This document shows, one piece after another, positions 31,146-43,349 of a stretch of DNA of 64,000 nt. Each line of letters opens with the position of its first letter. Positions within the stretch are counted from its first letter, which is position 1. The DNA is from Diphasiastrum complanatum (taxonomy: Eukaryota > Streptophyta > Lycopodiopsida > Lycopodiales > Lycopodiaceae): the NCBI GenBank assembly GCA_029204225.1, contig CM055115.1, forward strand, positions 10,773,504-10,837,503. Reading direction: 5' to 3'. The position numbers and the translations under genes are program-made. Below the pieces are notes generated by a model. That model worked only from the letters and a program-made list of their open reading frames with translations. It did not search any database and was not told the origin of the DNA.

Positions 31146-33800
31146 AGGGCCCTAATGAATATATTGAGAATGGCTAGATTTGCCAATGTAGGCAATTTTT
31201 CAGGCTCCTCCTCAAATCTAGCCTTGGAAACAACAATACTGTTATTAATTACTCCAATTGAAGATCTAAGCTTGACAAATGAATCTGTAGGTAAAGATTT
31301 AGTAAACAAATCAGCCAAGCAACTTGATGATGGCACATGTTGGAGCTTGATCTCTTTGGCTTGCACTTTCTCCCTCATGAAATGATGAGCAATCTCGATG
31401 TGTTTGCTCCTTGCATGGAATGTAGGATTAGTTGCAAGTGATTGGGCTGATTGGTTGTCACAATATATGATTGGGATCTCATCCTCCATGACATGAAGCT
31501 CCACCAATAGCCTTTTGAGCCACAAGACCTCCTTGCATGTTGATGTCAAGGCCTTGTACTCAGATTCTGTGGAAGATAAGGAGATGGTATCTTGCTTTTT
31601 GTAAAGCCATGATACTACTCCATCACTTAGAAGGGTGGGCAAAAGCACTAATCTTGGCTCTTAAGCCAAGATTAGTCCCTCTATACAAAATGCCAAAATT
31701 TTTAGTAGATGAAATGTATCTAAGAACTCTTTTGGCCATCTTCCAATGTGAAACTAGAGGACTTTGCATGAATTGGCTTAACTTTCCAACACTATAAGTA
31801 AGAACAGGTCTAGTTATAGTTAAATGAATCAAGGAGCCTATAAGCCCTCTATATAATGTGATGTCCTCAAAGGATGCTTTTACATGTTGCTCCATTGGTG
31901 TCTCAATGGCTTTACAATTCTTCATTCCAAATCTATCTAGGATGGATGTAGCATACTTAGATTGACAAATAAAGCTAAAATCACATCCTCTAATAACCTC
32001 TATTCCTAGAATGAAGCTTAATAGGCCGAGATCTACCATTTTAAACTCTTCTGCCAAAGCAATTTTTACATCTCTAATTCCATCTTGATCATTACCACTC
32101 AAGATAATGTCATCTACATACAAAACAAGAATAATGATCTTGCCATCATGAAATCTTAAGTACAATGATGGATCATAAGCACTCATTACAAAATTGATGG
32201 AAATGAGAAAAGAGTTTATCCTAGACTAGCATGCTCTAGGTGCTGGCTTGAGCCAATAAAGGCTCTTCTTCAAGCCTACACATCTTTCCTTCATGCTTTG
32301 CCTTGATGAAGCCCTCAGGTTGCCTCATGTAGATCTCTTCCTCCAAATAACCATTGAGGAATGCATTTGTGAAATCAAGTTGGAATAGCTCCCAATTGAA
32401 GGTTGTAGCCAAACTAATGATCAACCTAATAGTAACAAGCTTAGCCACAGGAGCAAAAGTCTCATCACAATCAATGCCTTTGGTTTGTAAAAAACCTTTG
32501 GCTACAAGCCTAGCTTTATGCTTACTTATTGATCCATCTTGATTATACTTCAATCTAAACACCACTTGCAATCAAGTGGTTTCTTCCCTTGAGGAAGATT
32601 CACAAGATCCCAAGTATGATTCTCAATGAGCGCATCATACTCTACTTGCATAGCATTCATCCAACTCTTAGATTTATAGGCATCTTCATAGCATGTTGGC
32701 TCATCTAACATTGAAGTAAGAAAGGTGTAAGATGATGAGCCTTCCCTTTGATCACCTTGACCATCATAGGTGAGCCTCAATGGCTCGGTCCTTGCCCTTG
32801 TAGATCTTCTTGGAGTTCTTGGAGTTATTGCATATTGAGGTGGATCCTCAAGTTCTTCTTCACTTGGAAGCTCCTCCTCCATCCTAGCATGATCCATGGC
32901 ATCAAGATGATTAGTAGCATTATCATCCAAATCACAAGCATGTCCTCATAAAAAATAACATCCCTACTCACTATCACCTTGCTAGTGATGGGATTGAAGA
33001 CTCTATATCCTTTGCTATTCTCACCATATCCTACAAAGATGGAGGTTGCATCATCCTTCTTCCTTGTATCCAAGGATTGGTGTACATAGAAAGTGGATCC
33101 AAAAACTTTGAGATCCTTGAGATTGGGCTTCTCTCCAAATAGAGCTTCAAATGGCGTGATTCCTCCAATGGCTAGGTTAGGCAATCTATTTCACAAATAA
33201 TTAGCACAAGTTATTGCCTCACCCCAAAACGATCTGGATAGAGAAGCATCTAGCCTTAAGGCCTTAGCACACTTTCAAAGAGATCTATTTCTTCTCTCAC
33301 TCACTCCATTTTGTTGAGGGGTGTATGGACATGACAACTCCCTCTTTATGCCATTAGAACTACAAAAGTCAGTCAACTTATTGGAGATATATTCACCTCC
33401 ATTATCACTCCTTAAAACCTTAATCTTGGTACTAAGTTGATATTCTACCAAAGTATTGAACTTTACAAAAGAATCAAACACCATAGATTTGCTAGACAAG
33501 AGGTACATCCAACAATATCTAGAATAGTCATCAATGAGGATTACATAATACTTGGCACCACCATTAGACTCATGTGAAAAGCTATGAACATCCGAATGGA
33601 TGAGTTCAAGAGGAGAGCTTGATCTTGATGTAGATCTTGAGAAGGGTAATTTATGAGCCTTTTAGAGGCTACATGCTTCACACATCTTCCCACACTTTGA
33701 CATATGCCTGGGGAGGCCGAGTGCAAGCTCCTTTGCACACATGTTTCCATGGCTTTGAAGTTGGGGTGGTGCATAGTTCCACCTTGCAAATTCAATGTAT
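31146..33800 (-). pseudogene. Ty1/copia pol (integrase to RNase H), best preserved
   Basis: Reading right to left: GAG-pre-integrase remnant (KCGKMCEACSL), integrase core with YYVILIDDYSRYC (first Asp), LRSDNGGEYIS (second Asp) and PQQNGVSERRN (Glu), FGSTFYVHQS and GFLVGYG-like FVGYGENSKGYRV. A linker with RRSTRARTEP leads to RT with [50 protein letters not shown] and LVLYVDDIILSGND. RNase H has SLSSTESEYKAL and IIYCDNQSAQSLA but lacks the first Asp region (DSDWAG), deleted near 31640. Frameshifts occur near 33275-33184, 32930-32825, 32560, 32200 and 31640. Gag and protease are absent. Confidence 0.9.
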
Positions 33801-34157
33801 AAATTATTAACAAAATAATATCTACAGCAGAAGATTAATGCATGCTATGAATCAATGTGTTCCACATTAAGCAAGACTGAGTGATCTTCAGACACCAAAG
33901 CAAGAAAGAACACATAGCATTTCTCATCAAAATGATACATATATATATACTGCCTGGCTCATACGTGGCCTACACCCAAATAGTGCTTCACGGCAGCCGT
34001 GGTGTATCAATCACAACAGAAACAATTTTATGAATTGGAAATTTTATTGCCATCATAACCTTTACTTGTCTTTGCTCATCAATCACATCCTCAAAAGTAG
34101 AAAATGGTCACTCTATGAGATGTCATATGTTGGGTGCATTCTATCAACTAACCATCA
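33801..34157. other. Junction region without recognisable feature
   Basis: Between the truncated left end of the copia element and the truncated start of a plus-strand gypsy element. Contains a short ATATATATATA tract near 33940-33953. No LTR end is visible on either side. Confidence 0.4.
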
Positions 34158-35655
34158 TGTTTCTAATCCAAAGAAGCTAGAAAGAGTTTAGCCATCGCCG
34201 GTATATTTATGCATATGCAAAAAGGAAGTTCTGAAGAAGGGGGTAGTATACAAAAACACTATTCAGTGGTATAAGGCATTCCAAGATTTGATAGACAACT
34301 TGGTAAATGCCCCAATTTTGCGGCCACCAGATTGGAGCAAGTCGTTTCATGTTCATGCAGATGCATCTCAAATGACGGTGGGCTTTGTTTTAGCGCAACC
34401 GGGGGAAGAAAAAGGGTATGGTCACCCGGTTTGTTATGCAAGTAAGATGCTCAAACCTGCAAAAAAGAACTATTCAACTACGGAGAGAGAGGCACTAAGT
34501 TTGATTTTTGCTCTTCACATGTTTCGACATTTTCAGTTGGATAATAGATTCGTCGTCTACATGGATCATCAGTGTTTACTATATTTAGTTCATAAACTAG
34601 CAATTGCTAGTAGGATTGCAAGATGGATGATTCTATTCCAGGAGTTTGAATTTGATATTCGGATCCGACCAGACAGAGTACATAAGATCGTAGATCAATT
34701 GTCTCGCATTGAGATGAGGAATACTGAGACAGGCATTGATGAAATGCTAGATGCTCAGTTGTTTAGCTCGGAGACATTATATGAGTCCTGGTATAGTGAT
34801 TTATATAATTTTTTAATGCATGGAACGTTTCCGGGACATTTTAAGAAATCTCAATGGTGCCAATTGATTTGATGATTGCGTGACTTTCAGGTAAGTGAAG
34901 GCCAGTTGTATAAACGCGTTCATGATCAAGTGCTAAGACGATGTGTCCAGTTGCAAGATATACGGGCTATTATTGATGAAGCTCATTCGGGGTCCATGGG
35001 TGGACATTTCCCCACCAAAATAACTGTGCATAAGATTTTGCAGGCAGGGCCAAGGCTGTGGAAAGATACTATGGCATTCTGTCATAGTTGCGATGTTTGT
35101 CAATGACAAGGGCGGTCGGTTCGCACGATGGATTATCCATTGGTACCACTACATCCAATAGAGCCATTTCAACGATGGGGATTAGATTTTAGTGGTAAAA
35201 TTAACCCGACTTTGGCAAATGGGCACAAATATATTGACATAGCAACTGATTACACTACGAAGTGGGCAGAAGCGAAAGCCTTGCTGGACAATACCGCAAA
35301 ATCCACTGCCAAATTCATATTTAATAATGTTTTAGCTCAATTTGGATGTCCATTAGAAATTGTGTCTGATAAAGGTCCACATTTTGTGAATAATACTTTG
35401 AAGGAGATTGGCATATTTGTTCCAAATTTTTCCCAAGATGTCAACTTCTTACTATCTGCATGGTAATGGTCAAGCCGAGGCTACCGATAAAGCTTTGAAG
35501 GCTATTATTGCAAAACAGGTGTTGGAAAAAGGAGGTTCATGGCATGAATTTTTACAGCTAGCGTTATGGGGTGTACTGCACAGCCTATAAGATTTCTATT
35601 GGATACACACCATTCCAATTGGTTTATGGCACAGATGCTATTATGCCATACGAGT
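34158..35655 (+). pseudogene. Gypsy family 2, copy 1: RNase H and integrase
   Basis: It begins in the RT tail (KNTIQWYKAFQDLID). The RNase H is open for 194 codons (34288-34872): FHVHADASQMTVGFVLAQ, YASKMLKPAKKNYSTTERE, YMDHQCLLYL and FEFDIRIRPDRVHKIVDQLS. Then come an integrase zinc-binding region (MGGHFPTKITVHKILQAGP, CHSCDVCQ), core WGLDFSGKINPTLANGHKY (first Asp) and VSDKGPHFV (second Asp). The Glu segment NGQAEATDKAL is in a shifted frame after 35465. Stops at 34872, 35104 and 35464 inactivate it. Homology to copy 2 of the family (40590-44020) stops at about 35655. Confidence 0.9.
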
Positions 35656-36444
35656 TCACGATTAAAGTTTGAATAAATCAAACTTGTCTTCAATCGGGAT
35701 TGTATCTGATCTATGTACTAATAGAACAATATTAGTTTTGATTGAATACGCGTGCAGAAATTATGTGCGGAAAGTAAGAGACAACTTAAGACAATTTTTG
35801 ACAATTAGAAATTGTTGATCAAAAATGAATTTATAATTCTGAATCTGATTCAATATACATCTCTTGTTGTCTTATCTCGTTGTTGTGTCTCTGATTGAAT
35901 GAGTTGGTTACAACGAGTAGTGCACATGTATTTATATTGCTACAGGACAGGTCTTTTGGCCTTTCAATTTTGTAACAGTAGATCTAACCATTTACGATGG
36001 TTGATATTCAAATAGACGCTTTGTTTTTAAGGTCGAATAATTTCTATTCGCAAATATTTTGCGACACTCTGTCTCTCATACTCAGCTTTGTGTTTCGCAA
36101 ATTATTCGCGACAATTGTCTCGTCGTGACATTTTCATGTTTCGCGAATTGTTCGCGACAGATGACAGTTTCTGAGCTTGAAGTAGAATCCAGAACATTTC
36201 ACGAATTTTTGTGACAATTTCACGACATCTGAGGTTTGAACAGGAAACAGAATATTTTCGAGACAAGATTCTGTTTGCAAATCTTTCTAGTTGACTGCAA
36301 GACAAAGTTCGCGAATCGTTCGAGGTTGATTACGAATAAAAATGTTTTGAGTTCGCGTTTGTTTCTTATCCTTTGTCAAGTAAACTACGCGCTTTGTTAG
36401 TAGAATCAAGATCTGTTCGATTAGTTGTTCTACAGATAGTCAAC
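35656..36444. repeat. Foreign segment with repeated TTCGCGAA-type motifs
   Basis: This stretch replaces about 750 bp present in the related element (42786-43536). It contains several spaced variants of a short palindromic motif: TTTCGCAAATTATTCGCGAC (near 36092), TTTCGCGAATTGTTCGCGAC (near 36131), TTCACGAATTTTTGTGAC (near 36199) and GTTCGCGAATCGTTCG (near 36308). Text such as TATGTGCGGAAAGTAAGAG is LTR-like, so a solo or partial LTR is the likeliest explanation, but I find no TG...CA pair with a target-site duplication. Confidence 0.5.
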
Positions 36445-38148
36445 TTGTTACAGAGATATGGCTGAGAACAGAGTACAAAGAAGGCCACAACGATGTCAGG
36501 AGGATGTTCCAACGGTCGAGACAGAACATGGGATACCCGTGAATTTTCAAGTGCTTTTACAGCTAAGGCAACAGTGAATAACTAAAATGGCGAGGCAGAT
36601 GCTGGCAGACCAACAATTGCAACATCAATCGATGACAACACAATCAATGGAAAGCCAACAGGTGGAGAGGCAGTTGGACAAAAGTCAACAGGTGGAGAGG
36701 CAGCTGGACAAAAATCAATTAGGAGGATTTGAGTGTTGGAACATCGGTTCTTGGATTATTGGCGTGCCTATTTTGTTTTGGATATGTATAGGCATACTTG
36801 TCTTGCATAGGCTGCTGACTATAATAAGCAGATGGAAGATCAAAGTGTGCAGTAATCAATAAGTATTGGGCTATGGAAAATTTTGTACATCAATTTCGAT
36901 TATAGTGAAATATGAGAAAATGGTGTACACTTGATTAACTGTGGAGTGTGTAGGCATATATACATTTGAATTGCTTTATGAAATGAGTAATCGTTAAGAA
37001 TTATATGAATTAATTTTCTAGGAAGTGCGGAAGTGCACTAAATATCGTTACATGTGGACGTAATACAAAATATTGTTCATACCAGTTCTTCAAGTGATTT
37101 TGGTTAGGATTGTATGATAATTTTTATAACGGGTACTTGGAAAATGCTATGTATACCCGATTTCATTATAGTTTAGCAACTAGATTAACCATAGCGCATA
37201 AGTTGCAATTATATTATGGGTTGTGCGCATGTTTTGCCGTGTTACAATGACATTGTTATGGTCCCTTCAGTTCGGCTAACGGCTGACTGATTACATCCAT
37301 ACAAAGTGATGAGTCCAGTCAGAGTAGTACAAATTTTGGCAGGAGTTGGATTTGAAGGCACATGCAGTATTGGCATGGGCGGTTTTACACGGCAAAATGA
37401 AGGTAAACAATTCTGAAATCTTAACATGAAGTTCTATGTTTTTTGTGGCGGAATATTTTTATGAACTAAGCAAAGTTTCAAGGCACACAATGATGTACAT
37501 AATAGTACCATTCAAAGACATGCCAAGTTTAAACCTTGGCTGGTCGGATAATGTCGGAATTTTGACACCTTATACACAGTGATAGTGAAATATGTGGATG
37601 ATTCATATCCACTATTATGGAGGATATATTGTCGTTGGGAGGAGGATTTTCAGCAGCGAGTACAACAGACCAAAGGTTGCATCACTGAAAGAAAGGCCAA
37701 CAAGGGAACCCAATGAACCGTAACATACGAGACCTTAGAGTTTTGCCATTTTATAGCGATTGCGACGAATCAAATGCGAGAGCTGTTCTTGAATAAAACC
37801 TATACACCAATCACCATTGAATGGCTAAACAAACTAATGTTGACAAAGCAAACACCACGATTGGTATCAGGCATCATAGATGATTATCTGAATCTCTTAC
37901 TCAAGCCATTGCGGTATGGATTGACCACCCCCTCACCAAGACCAAGGGTTTGGACATCACCACCTATGGTGGAGAGATACAAACCAATTATGATCGATGC
38001 ACAGGGCAGAGGTGAATCTGGGACTCATTGTTCAGGAATGCATACATCAAGTGAAAGTGAGAGTGAACACAATAGTAAAGACGTCAAAATGAGGAAGCGA
38101 CAGAAGAAAGCTGTGAGATGGACTCGGTTTTTCCTGCTGGGGAATATG
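36445..38148 (+). pseudogene. Gypsy family 2 accessory region before 3' LTR, copy 1
   Basis: Downstream of integrase lie 1.7 kb of coding-like sequence in several frames. Near 36450 it reads WLRTEYKEGHNDVRRM; 36587-36862 has a Gln-rich segment with a tandem peptide repeat (QQVERQLDKS, QQVERQLDKN) and a hydrophobic stretch (GVPILFWICIGILVL) that could be a membrane helix, though the related copy lacks it. Near 37115-37190 it reads YDNFYNGYLENAMY and LATRLTIAHKL; 37774-38154 has YTPITIEWLNKLMLTKQTPR, RYGLTTPSPRP and a Ser/Glu-rich, basic end. Related pieces occur at 43426-44020, 19407-19917 and 54396-55490. Function unknown; the conserved position after pol suggests an element-encoded accessory protein. 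Confidence 0.6.
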
Positions 38149-39129
38149 TGTTAGGCCTTTTTGGCCATAACAATGGACATTGTAAATATGTGGTTGTTAA
38201 TGTAAGTGTAGGATTGTTGGTTATGTAATTGAAGTTTTATTTACACAAAGATGTAATTATGTTGTAAGGTCTTGAAGTTAGGAGACGTCATGGTAGGACA
38301 TTTATGAAGTTAAAGTTGATAGGTTAGTTAACGTTTAGTCATATTCGGGAGGAACCCGAATAGTTCGTAAGTGACCACAAGGTCATCAATTGTGGTTTCC
38401 ATGCGGTCTCTATGCGAAGCTAAACTGACCACTTGTGGTCATTACAAAGGGTTTCAATACTGGATTGCAGTTTCCTCACAAAAGTATAAATAGGACATTT
38501 GGAGCCAGATTGGGGGCTCTTGGATTTTTGTTTAGGCAGTAGTATGTTCAAAAGACCAAGGGTGAGAGCCGAGTGTTCTAAATGTTCAGTACTCCAGATT
38601 TATATTGTACTACAGGCAACAAGATGAATTTTCTTGCCTAAGACCTCTTAGCAATGGCAATGTTGACTCTGTTTGCTATTCAGTTTGTAATTTTAGGTGT
38701 TTGGAAATGTTGACTATGTTTGCTAGTCAGTCTATGGAATGCAATTGAGAGTGTTACTTCCTTGTGTCTACATATTCTTGCGATGGTTAGTTTTGGGTTC
38801 TATAATAACAATGTTCTGTTAATTGGTTGTTCTGTACTATTGCAATGGACTAGAATATATGAATGCACTAATTAGCTTCAGGGGAGTTGTTCATAGTTTA
38901 TTAAGGGTTTTCTTGCCATAATTTGCTTGTGACATTGCGACTTTATAATGCACCGTTCTGGAATAAACAAAAGAAATAACAACCTGGTCTCTAGAAGCTA
39001 GCAAGAATAGCAAATAGCAATATCTTGCCATCCCTTTTTACAATGAAAAATTGATGTTGGAAACTGAAATCATTTTACCAAGAAATGCATTTTTCTTCAA
39101 AAGACAAACCTTGTACAAAACTTCTAAAA
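38149..39129 (+). repeat. LTR of gypsy family 2, plus strand
   Basis: It starts TGTTAGGCCTTTTTGGCC, directly after a GGGGAATATG purine stretch (polypurine tract). It is the inverted counterpart of 18402-19406 and 53390-54395. Similarity ends at about 39129; the exact CA end is not determined. Confidence 0.7.
38485..38493 (+). promoter_or_regulatory. TATA box of gypsy family 2 LTR
   Basis: TATAAATAG lies about 336 bp into the LTR and is present, inverted, in both other copies (19061-19070 and 54051-54059). Transcription would start roughly 25-35 bp downstream, near 38520. Confidence 0.5.
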
Positions 39130-39231
39130 TAAATTGATATTCAGTAACAACTCATTTATTTGTCACTTGGCTCTTTTGTGATTACATCAATTTAATTTGA
39201 GCATTTTTGAATAATAATTTTGAGCATCCTT

Positions 39232-39716
39232 CATACCAGACATCGATATGTGGTATCGTTCTTAGGTATCATATATTGCCAATGATACGACAAGTTGATA
39301 CCGCGTAATAATAAAAAAAGACTTTCTGTAATAATAGAGTCATTTGTAGATGACACGACAAATCGATACCAAGTATTTGCCATATCAAATTGAAAAATGA
39401 TATGAGAGATCGATACCGAGAAATCAATATCGGATATCGATCTGCCATATCAAATTGACAAATGATATGAGAGATCCATACCGAGCATCACTTTCTCATA
39501 TCATTTTTCAATTTGATAAGGCAGATCGATACATGGTATCGATTTCACGTATCAAACTGACAAATGATACTAGAGATCGATACTTGGTATTGATATCTAG
39601 TATCATTTGTAAATTTGATACTATAGATCGATACCCGATATCGATTTTCCGTATCATTTGTCAGCTTGATATGGCAAATTGATACCAAGTATCGATCTGT
39701 AGTATCAAATTGACAA
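39232..39716. repeat. Array of alternating ATCGATACC / GATATGAGAG palindromic units
   Basis: About ten short inverted units alternate: GATCGATACC...TATCGAT hairpins and ATATCAAATTGACAAATGAT segments with their complements. The spacing is about 40-50 bp and both orientations are mixed. Open frame 39455-39682 just translates the array (ISxI, FD..DRY repeats). No copy elsewhere in the window was noticed. Confidence 0.7.
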
Positions 39717-39880
39717 ATTTTAGTGACAAACTAAAGAAAAAATATTGTTTTTTAGATGCACATTTTGACAATTTTTTGTCTACTTTCTCTTTATTTTTAG
39801 CAAAATTGGTTCGCATGCATATTCTATTTTGCAAATAGCCGACTTAAAAGAGAGTTTTATGACTGTTTGGTAACTTTCTC

Positions 39881-40333
39881 ATGTTTATCCTTACTATAAT
39901 AGCAAACTCACACAAAAGATCAAATCTAAAGTCTAGGAGAGATTTATTACTCCCAAGGCGACACATAAGAAGCGGAGGACTGGTCATCCCGGAGGTGAGG
40001 GTGACTCACCTGCAAAAGTCTCCACCGTTTGTGATAATCCACAGCCAAAAAAAAATTGTTGTAGTGAAATTTTCTGAAAAGATCAGTTATCATTCATACG
40101 AGGCATATCAGTGGGCTATCATCACAAAAGGTGATAAACTATGCTTGGTCATGTCCAGAAATAAAGGTGTAGCTCCATTCAGTAAACTGAAAATGCTTGG
40201 TCAAATACGTGATAATTACTATGATGAGGATGACGATTCCAAGATATTGTTCAAGACTGAGAACAAAGGCTCATTCAAGGAGCTTTTCTTTTTTGAAATC
40301 AATTTTAGTGTCGAGAATTGCCTCCCTATATAA
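39881..40333 (+). CDS. Unidentified ORF with TENKG domain, second member (150 aa)
   Basis: The last 60 residues hold MSRNKGVAPFSKLKMLGQIR, YYDEDDDSKILFKTENKG and ELFFFEINFSVENCLP, resembling residues 80-140 of the ORF at 28812-29351. The middle contains VIIHSQKKIVVVKFSEK. The stop at 40331 is followed, in another frame, by DRQMKIFKNPVTCKPT and an open 64-codon stretch (40370-40561, HVEHKPPNQHEEANQYPN), which also occurs beside the fragments at 15047 and 52837. So the original reading frame probably continued. No known family is recognised. Confidence 0.45.
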   Translation: MFILTIIANSHKRSNLKSRRDLLLPRRHIRSGGLVIPEVRVTHLQKSPPFVIIHSQKKIVVVKFSEKISYHSYEAYQWAIITKGDKLCLVMSRNKGVAPFSKLKMLGQIRDNYYDEDDDSKILFKTENKGSFKELFFFEINFSVENCLPI

Positions 40334-40369
40334 CGATCGCCAAATGAAGATCTTCAAGAATCCTGTCAC

Positions 40370-40561
40370 ATGCAAACCAACATGACACATGTGGAGCATA
40401 AACCACCCAACCAACATGAAGAAGCCAATCAATACCCTAACCACTTCACCCCCCAAGCCACAGTTACTGAATACAAGAGAGGAGAGGAAACTGGCAAACT
40501 TGCGCGGTTGCATCCTACTCAGATTTCTAGGGAAGAACTGATAAAGATTAATCTACGATAA
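40370..40561 (+). pseudogene. Continuation of the TENKG ORF or dispersed fragment
   Basis: Open 64-codon frame (TEYKRGEETG near its end) homologous to 15105-15230 and 52873-53000. It runs up to the start of the gypsy family 2 RT at 40590. A protein of this kind just upstream of RT could be part of the element, or an adjacent unrelated fragment; the sequence does not decide. Confidence 0.35.
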
Positions 40562-40589
40562 ACTACGAGGCATATCAAAGGAAAGCTAT

Positions 40590-42000
40590 CAGCACACCAT
40601 TGATGTCACCATCGATGCACAACCTGTACTCTAGCAACGATATAGGATGAATCCAAAACATGCAAAACGAGTTAGAGCTGAAATTGAGAAACTTGTAAAA
40701 GTTGGTTTTATATACACTATTCACTACATGTCGTGGGTGAGTCCTATTGTGATTGTTTCAAAGAAAAACAATAATTTACGAGTTTCTTTAGATTACCGTA
40801 AGCTCAATTCGTTTACGATAAAGAATCATTTTCCATTGTCATTAACAGAGCAAATCTTGGATGAGGTCGTGGGACATAAGCTATATAGTTTTCTTGTGGA
40901 TGTAGTGGATATAACCAAATACAGATTGCTAAGAAAGACAGGGAGAAAAAAACGTTTATTACGGAATGGGGTGCATATGCTTACAAGGTAATGCCATTCG
41001 GGATGAAGTATTAGCCAGGAGCCTTTCAAAAAGTGATGACAAAGGCATTTTATGACTATCTAGATAGATTTTTGAAATTTTTCCTGGATGATTTTTGTTT
41101 GTACGGTGATGTGGATGATCATCTAGCATACTTGGAGAAGTGTCTTCAGAGATGCTATGAATTTGGCATTTGTTTGAATCCAGATAAATGCACTTTTTGT
41201 GTGCGACGCAGAGTGCTGCTAGGATAGATCATCTCAAAAGAAGGTTTGTCAATTGATCCGGCAAAAATAGAGGTCATCAAGAACATGCGGGTTCCAAAGA
41301 CAGCGAAAGAGATGCAGACTTTCTTAGGCATGACGAGCAACCATTGCCGATATATTTATGCATATGCGGAAAGGACTTACATTCTATATGAAGTTCTGAA
41401 GATGGGAGTATTATACAAAATCACTATTCGGTGGTATAAGGCATTTCGGGATTAAATCGATGCCTTGGTGAATGCCCCAATTTTGCGGCCACTAGATTGG
41501 AGCAAGTCATTTCATGTTCATGCAGATGCATCTCAAATAGTGGTGGGCTGTGTGATCACCCAGTCTGTTATGCAAGTAAGATGATCACACCTCTGGAAAA
41601 GAACTAATCAACTACGGAGAGAGAGGCGCTAAGTTTGATTTTTGCTCTTCGCAAGTTTCCACATTTTCAGTTGGATAATAGATTTGTCATCTACATGGAT
41701 CATTAACCTTTACTATATTTTCATAAACTAGCAATTGTTGGTAGGATTGCAAGATGGATGATTCTATTTCAAAAGTTTGAATTTGATATTCGGATCTGAC
41801 CAGACAGAGTACATACGAGTGTAGATCAATTGTCTCACATTGAGATGAGGGATACCGAGGAGGGCACTGATGAAATTCCAAATGCTTAGTTGTTTAGCTC
41901 GGAGACATTATATGAGTCCTGGTATGGTGATTTATATGATTTTTTAATGCATGGAACATTTCCGGGACATTCTAAGAAATCTCAACGGTGCCAATTGATT
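40590..42000 (+). pseudogene. Gypsy family 2, copy 2: reverse transcriptase and RNase H
   Basis: RT begins TIDVTIDAQPVL, then (40647) MNPKHAKRVRAEIEKLVKVG, SWVSPIVIVSKKNNNLRVSL, DYRKLN. A frameshift near 40990 leads to VMPFGMKY and (41033-41227) FFLDDFCLYGDVDDHLAYLE, the Y/F-x-D-D box as FLDD, then GICLNPDKCTFCV. Next is ISKEGLSIDPAKIEVIKNMR and TFLGMTSNHCRY (connection). RNase H follows from 41500 (FHVHADASQ) with a deletion of the LAQPGEEKG part and several stops. Gag and protease are missing upstream. Confidence 0.9.
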
Positions 42001-43175
42001 TGGTGATCCCGTGACTTTCAAGTAATTGAAGGTCAGCTATATAAACACGGTAATGATCAAGTGTTAAGACGATGTGTCCAGTTGCAAGATATACAGGCTA
42101 TTATTGATGAAGCTCATTCGAGGTTTCCGGGTGGACACTTCCCCACCGAAATAACCATGTGTAAGATTTTGCAGGCAGGGCCAAGGTTGTGGAAAGATAC
42201 TACAACATTCTGTCATAGTTGCGATGTTTGTCGACGACAAGGGCGGCCAGTTCCCATGATGGATTATCCATTGGTACCACTACAGCCAATAGAGCCGTTT
42301 CAGTGATGGGGGTTGGATTTTATTGGTAAAATTAACCCGGGTTTGGCAAATGGGCACAAATATAGTGACGTAGCAATTGATTACCCTATGAAGTGGGCAG
42401 AAGCGAAAGCCTTGTAGGACCATACCGCAAAATCCACTGCCAAATTCATATTTAATAATATTTTAACTCAATTTGGATGTCCATTAGAAATTGTGTCTGA
42501 TAGAGGTCCACATTTTGTGAACAATAAAGGAGATTGGCATATTTCTTCCGAATTAATCCCAAGATGTCAACTTCTTATTATCCGCATGGTAATGGACAAG
42601 CCGAGGCTACCAATAAAACTTTGAAGGCTATTATAGAAAAACAAGTGTTGGAAAAAGGAGGTTCATGGCATGAATTTTTACAACCAGCATTATGGGTGTA
42701 TCGCACAGCCTATAAGATTTCTATCGGATACACACCATTACAATTGGTTTATGGCACGTATGCTATTATGCCGTACAAGTTCATCTTGCCAACTCTCCGC
42801 ATTCAAGGTGCATATAGTCTGGGCAACAATGAAGTATTGCGTGAGCGGTTAATTCCGTTGGAAAAACCAGAGGAACATCGAGGCTATGGTTACTGGCAGA
42901 ATTGGCTGACCAAAAAACAACAAGCTCGATGGTTTGACAAGCAAATCCATGAGCCAGAACTAAAGAAAAGAGATTTGGTACTGTAGTACCCGGGGAGTAT
43001 TACAAATACTCTGAAATCCAAGGATCAACATTGAGAGGGATCGGTACCATACAAGATTCTACACATATTTGGTAATAATGTGTTGATTTCTTGGAAGAAC
43101 CCACCGTGGGTGCCGTTTATTGTAAACAATAGCAAGATAAAGGTTTATCACCCTCATGAAAAAAAGGGGAATATT
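42001..43175 (+). pseudogene. Gypsy family 2, copy 2: integrase
   Basis: A zinc-binding region (PGGHFPTEITMCKILQAGP, FCHSCDVCRRQGRP) is open at 42061-42306. After a stop, the core reads GLDFIGKINPGLANGHKYSD (first Asp) and GCPLEIVSDRGPHFVNN (second Asp). A small deletion shifts the frame to the open 42534-42986 part: YYPHGNGQAEATNKTLKAII (catalytic Glu), WVYRTAYKISIGYTP, LVYGTYAIMPYKFILPTLRI and the C-terminal half. LVPGSITN and WKNPPWVPFIVNNSKIKVYH follow to about 43160. Confidence 0.88.
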
Positions 43176-43296
43176 GATAGAGGGGTGTAATATATTCCTT
43201 ATTCGACATTATGAAGGTAGGCATTACATTCAGAATTGTGGCGAAAGCCTGGATGACGATTTCGTACGGAGACGCATGTGAAAGCAAAACACGTGG

Positions 43297-43298
<2 letters not shown>

Positions 43299-43344
<46 letters not shown>
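43299..43344. repeat. (TA)n microsatellite
   Basis: About 22 uninterrupted TA dinucleotides. Open frames with YIYIYI repeats on the minus strand are artefacts of it. Confidence 0.95.

Positions 43345-43349
<5 letters not shown>

Noticed and set aside
39455-39682. 75-aa frame with DRYxxxIS repeats
   Set aside because: Product of the ATCGATACC hairpin array.
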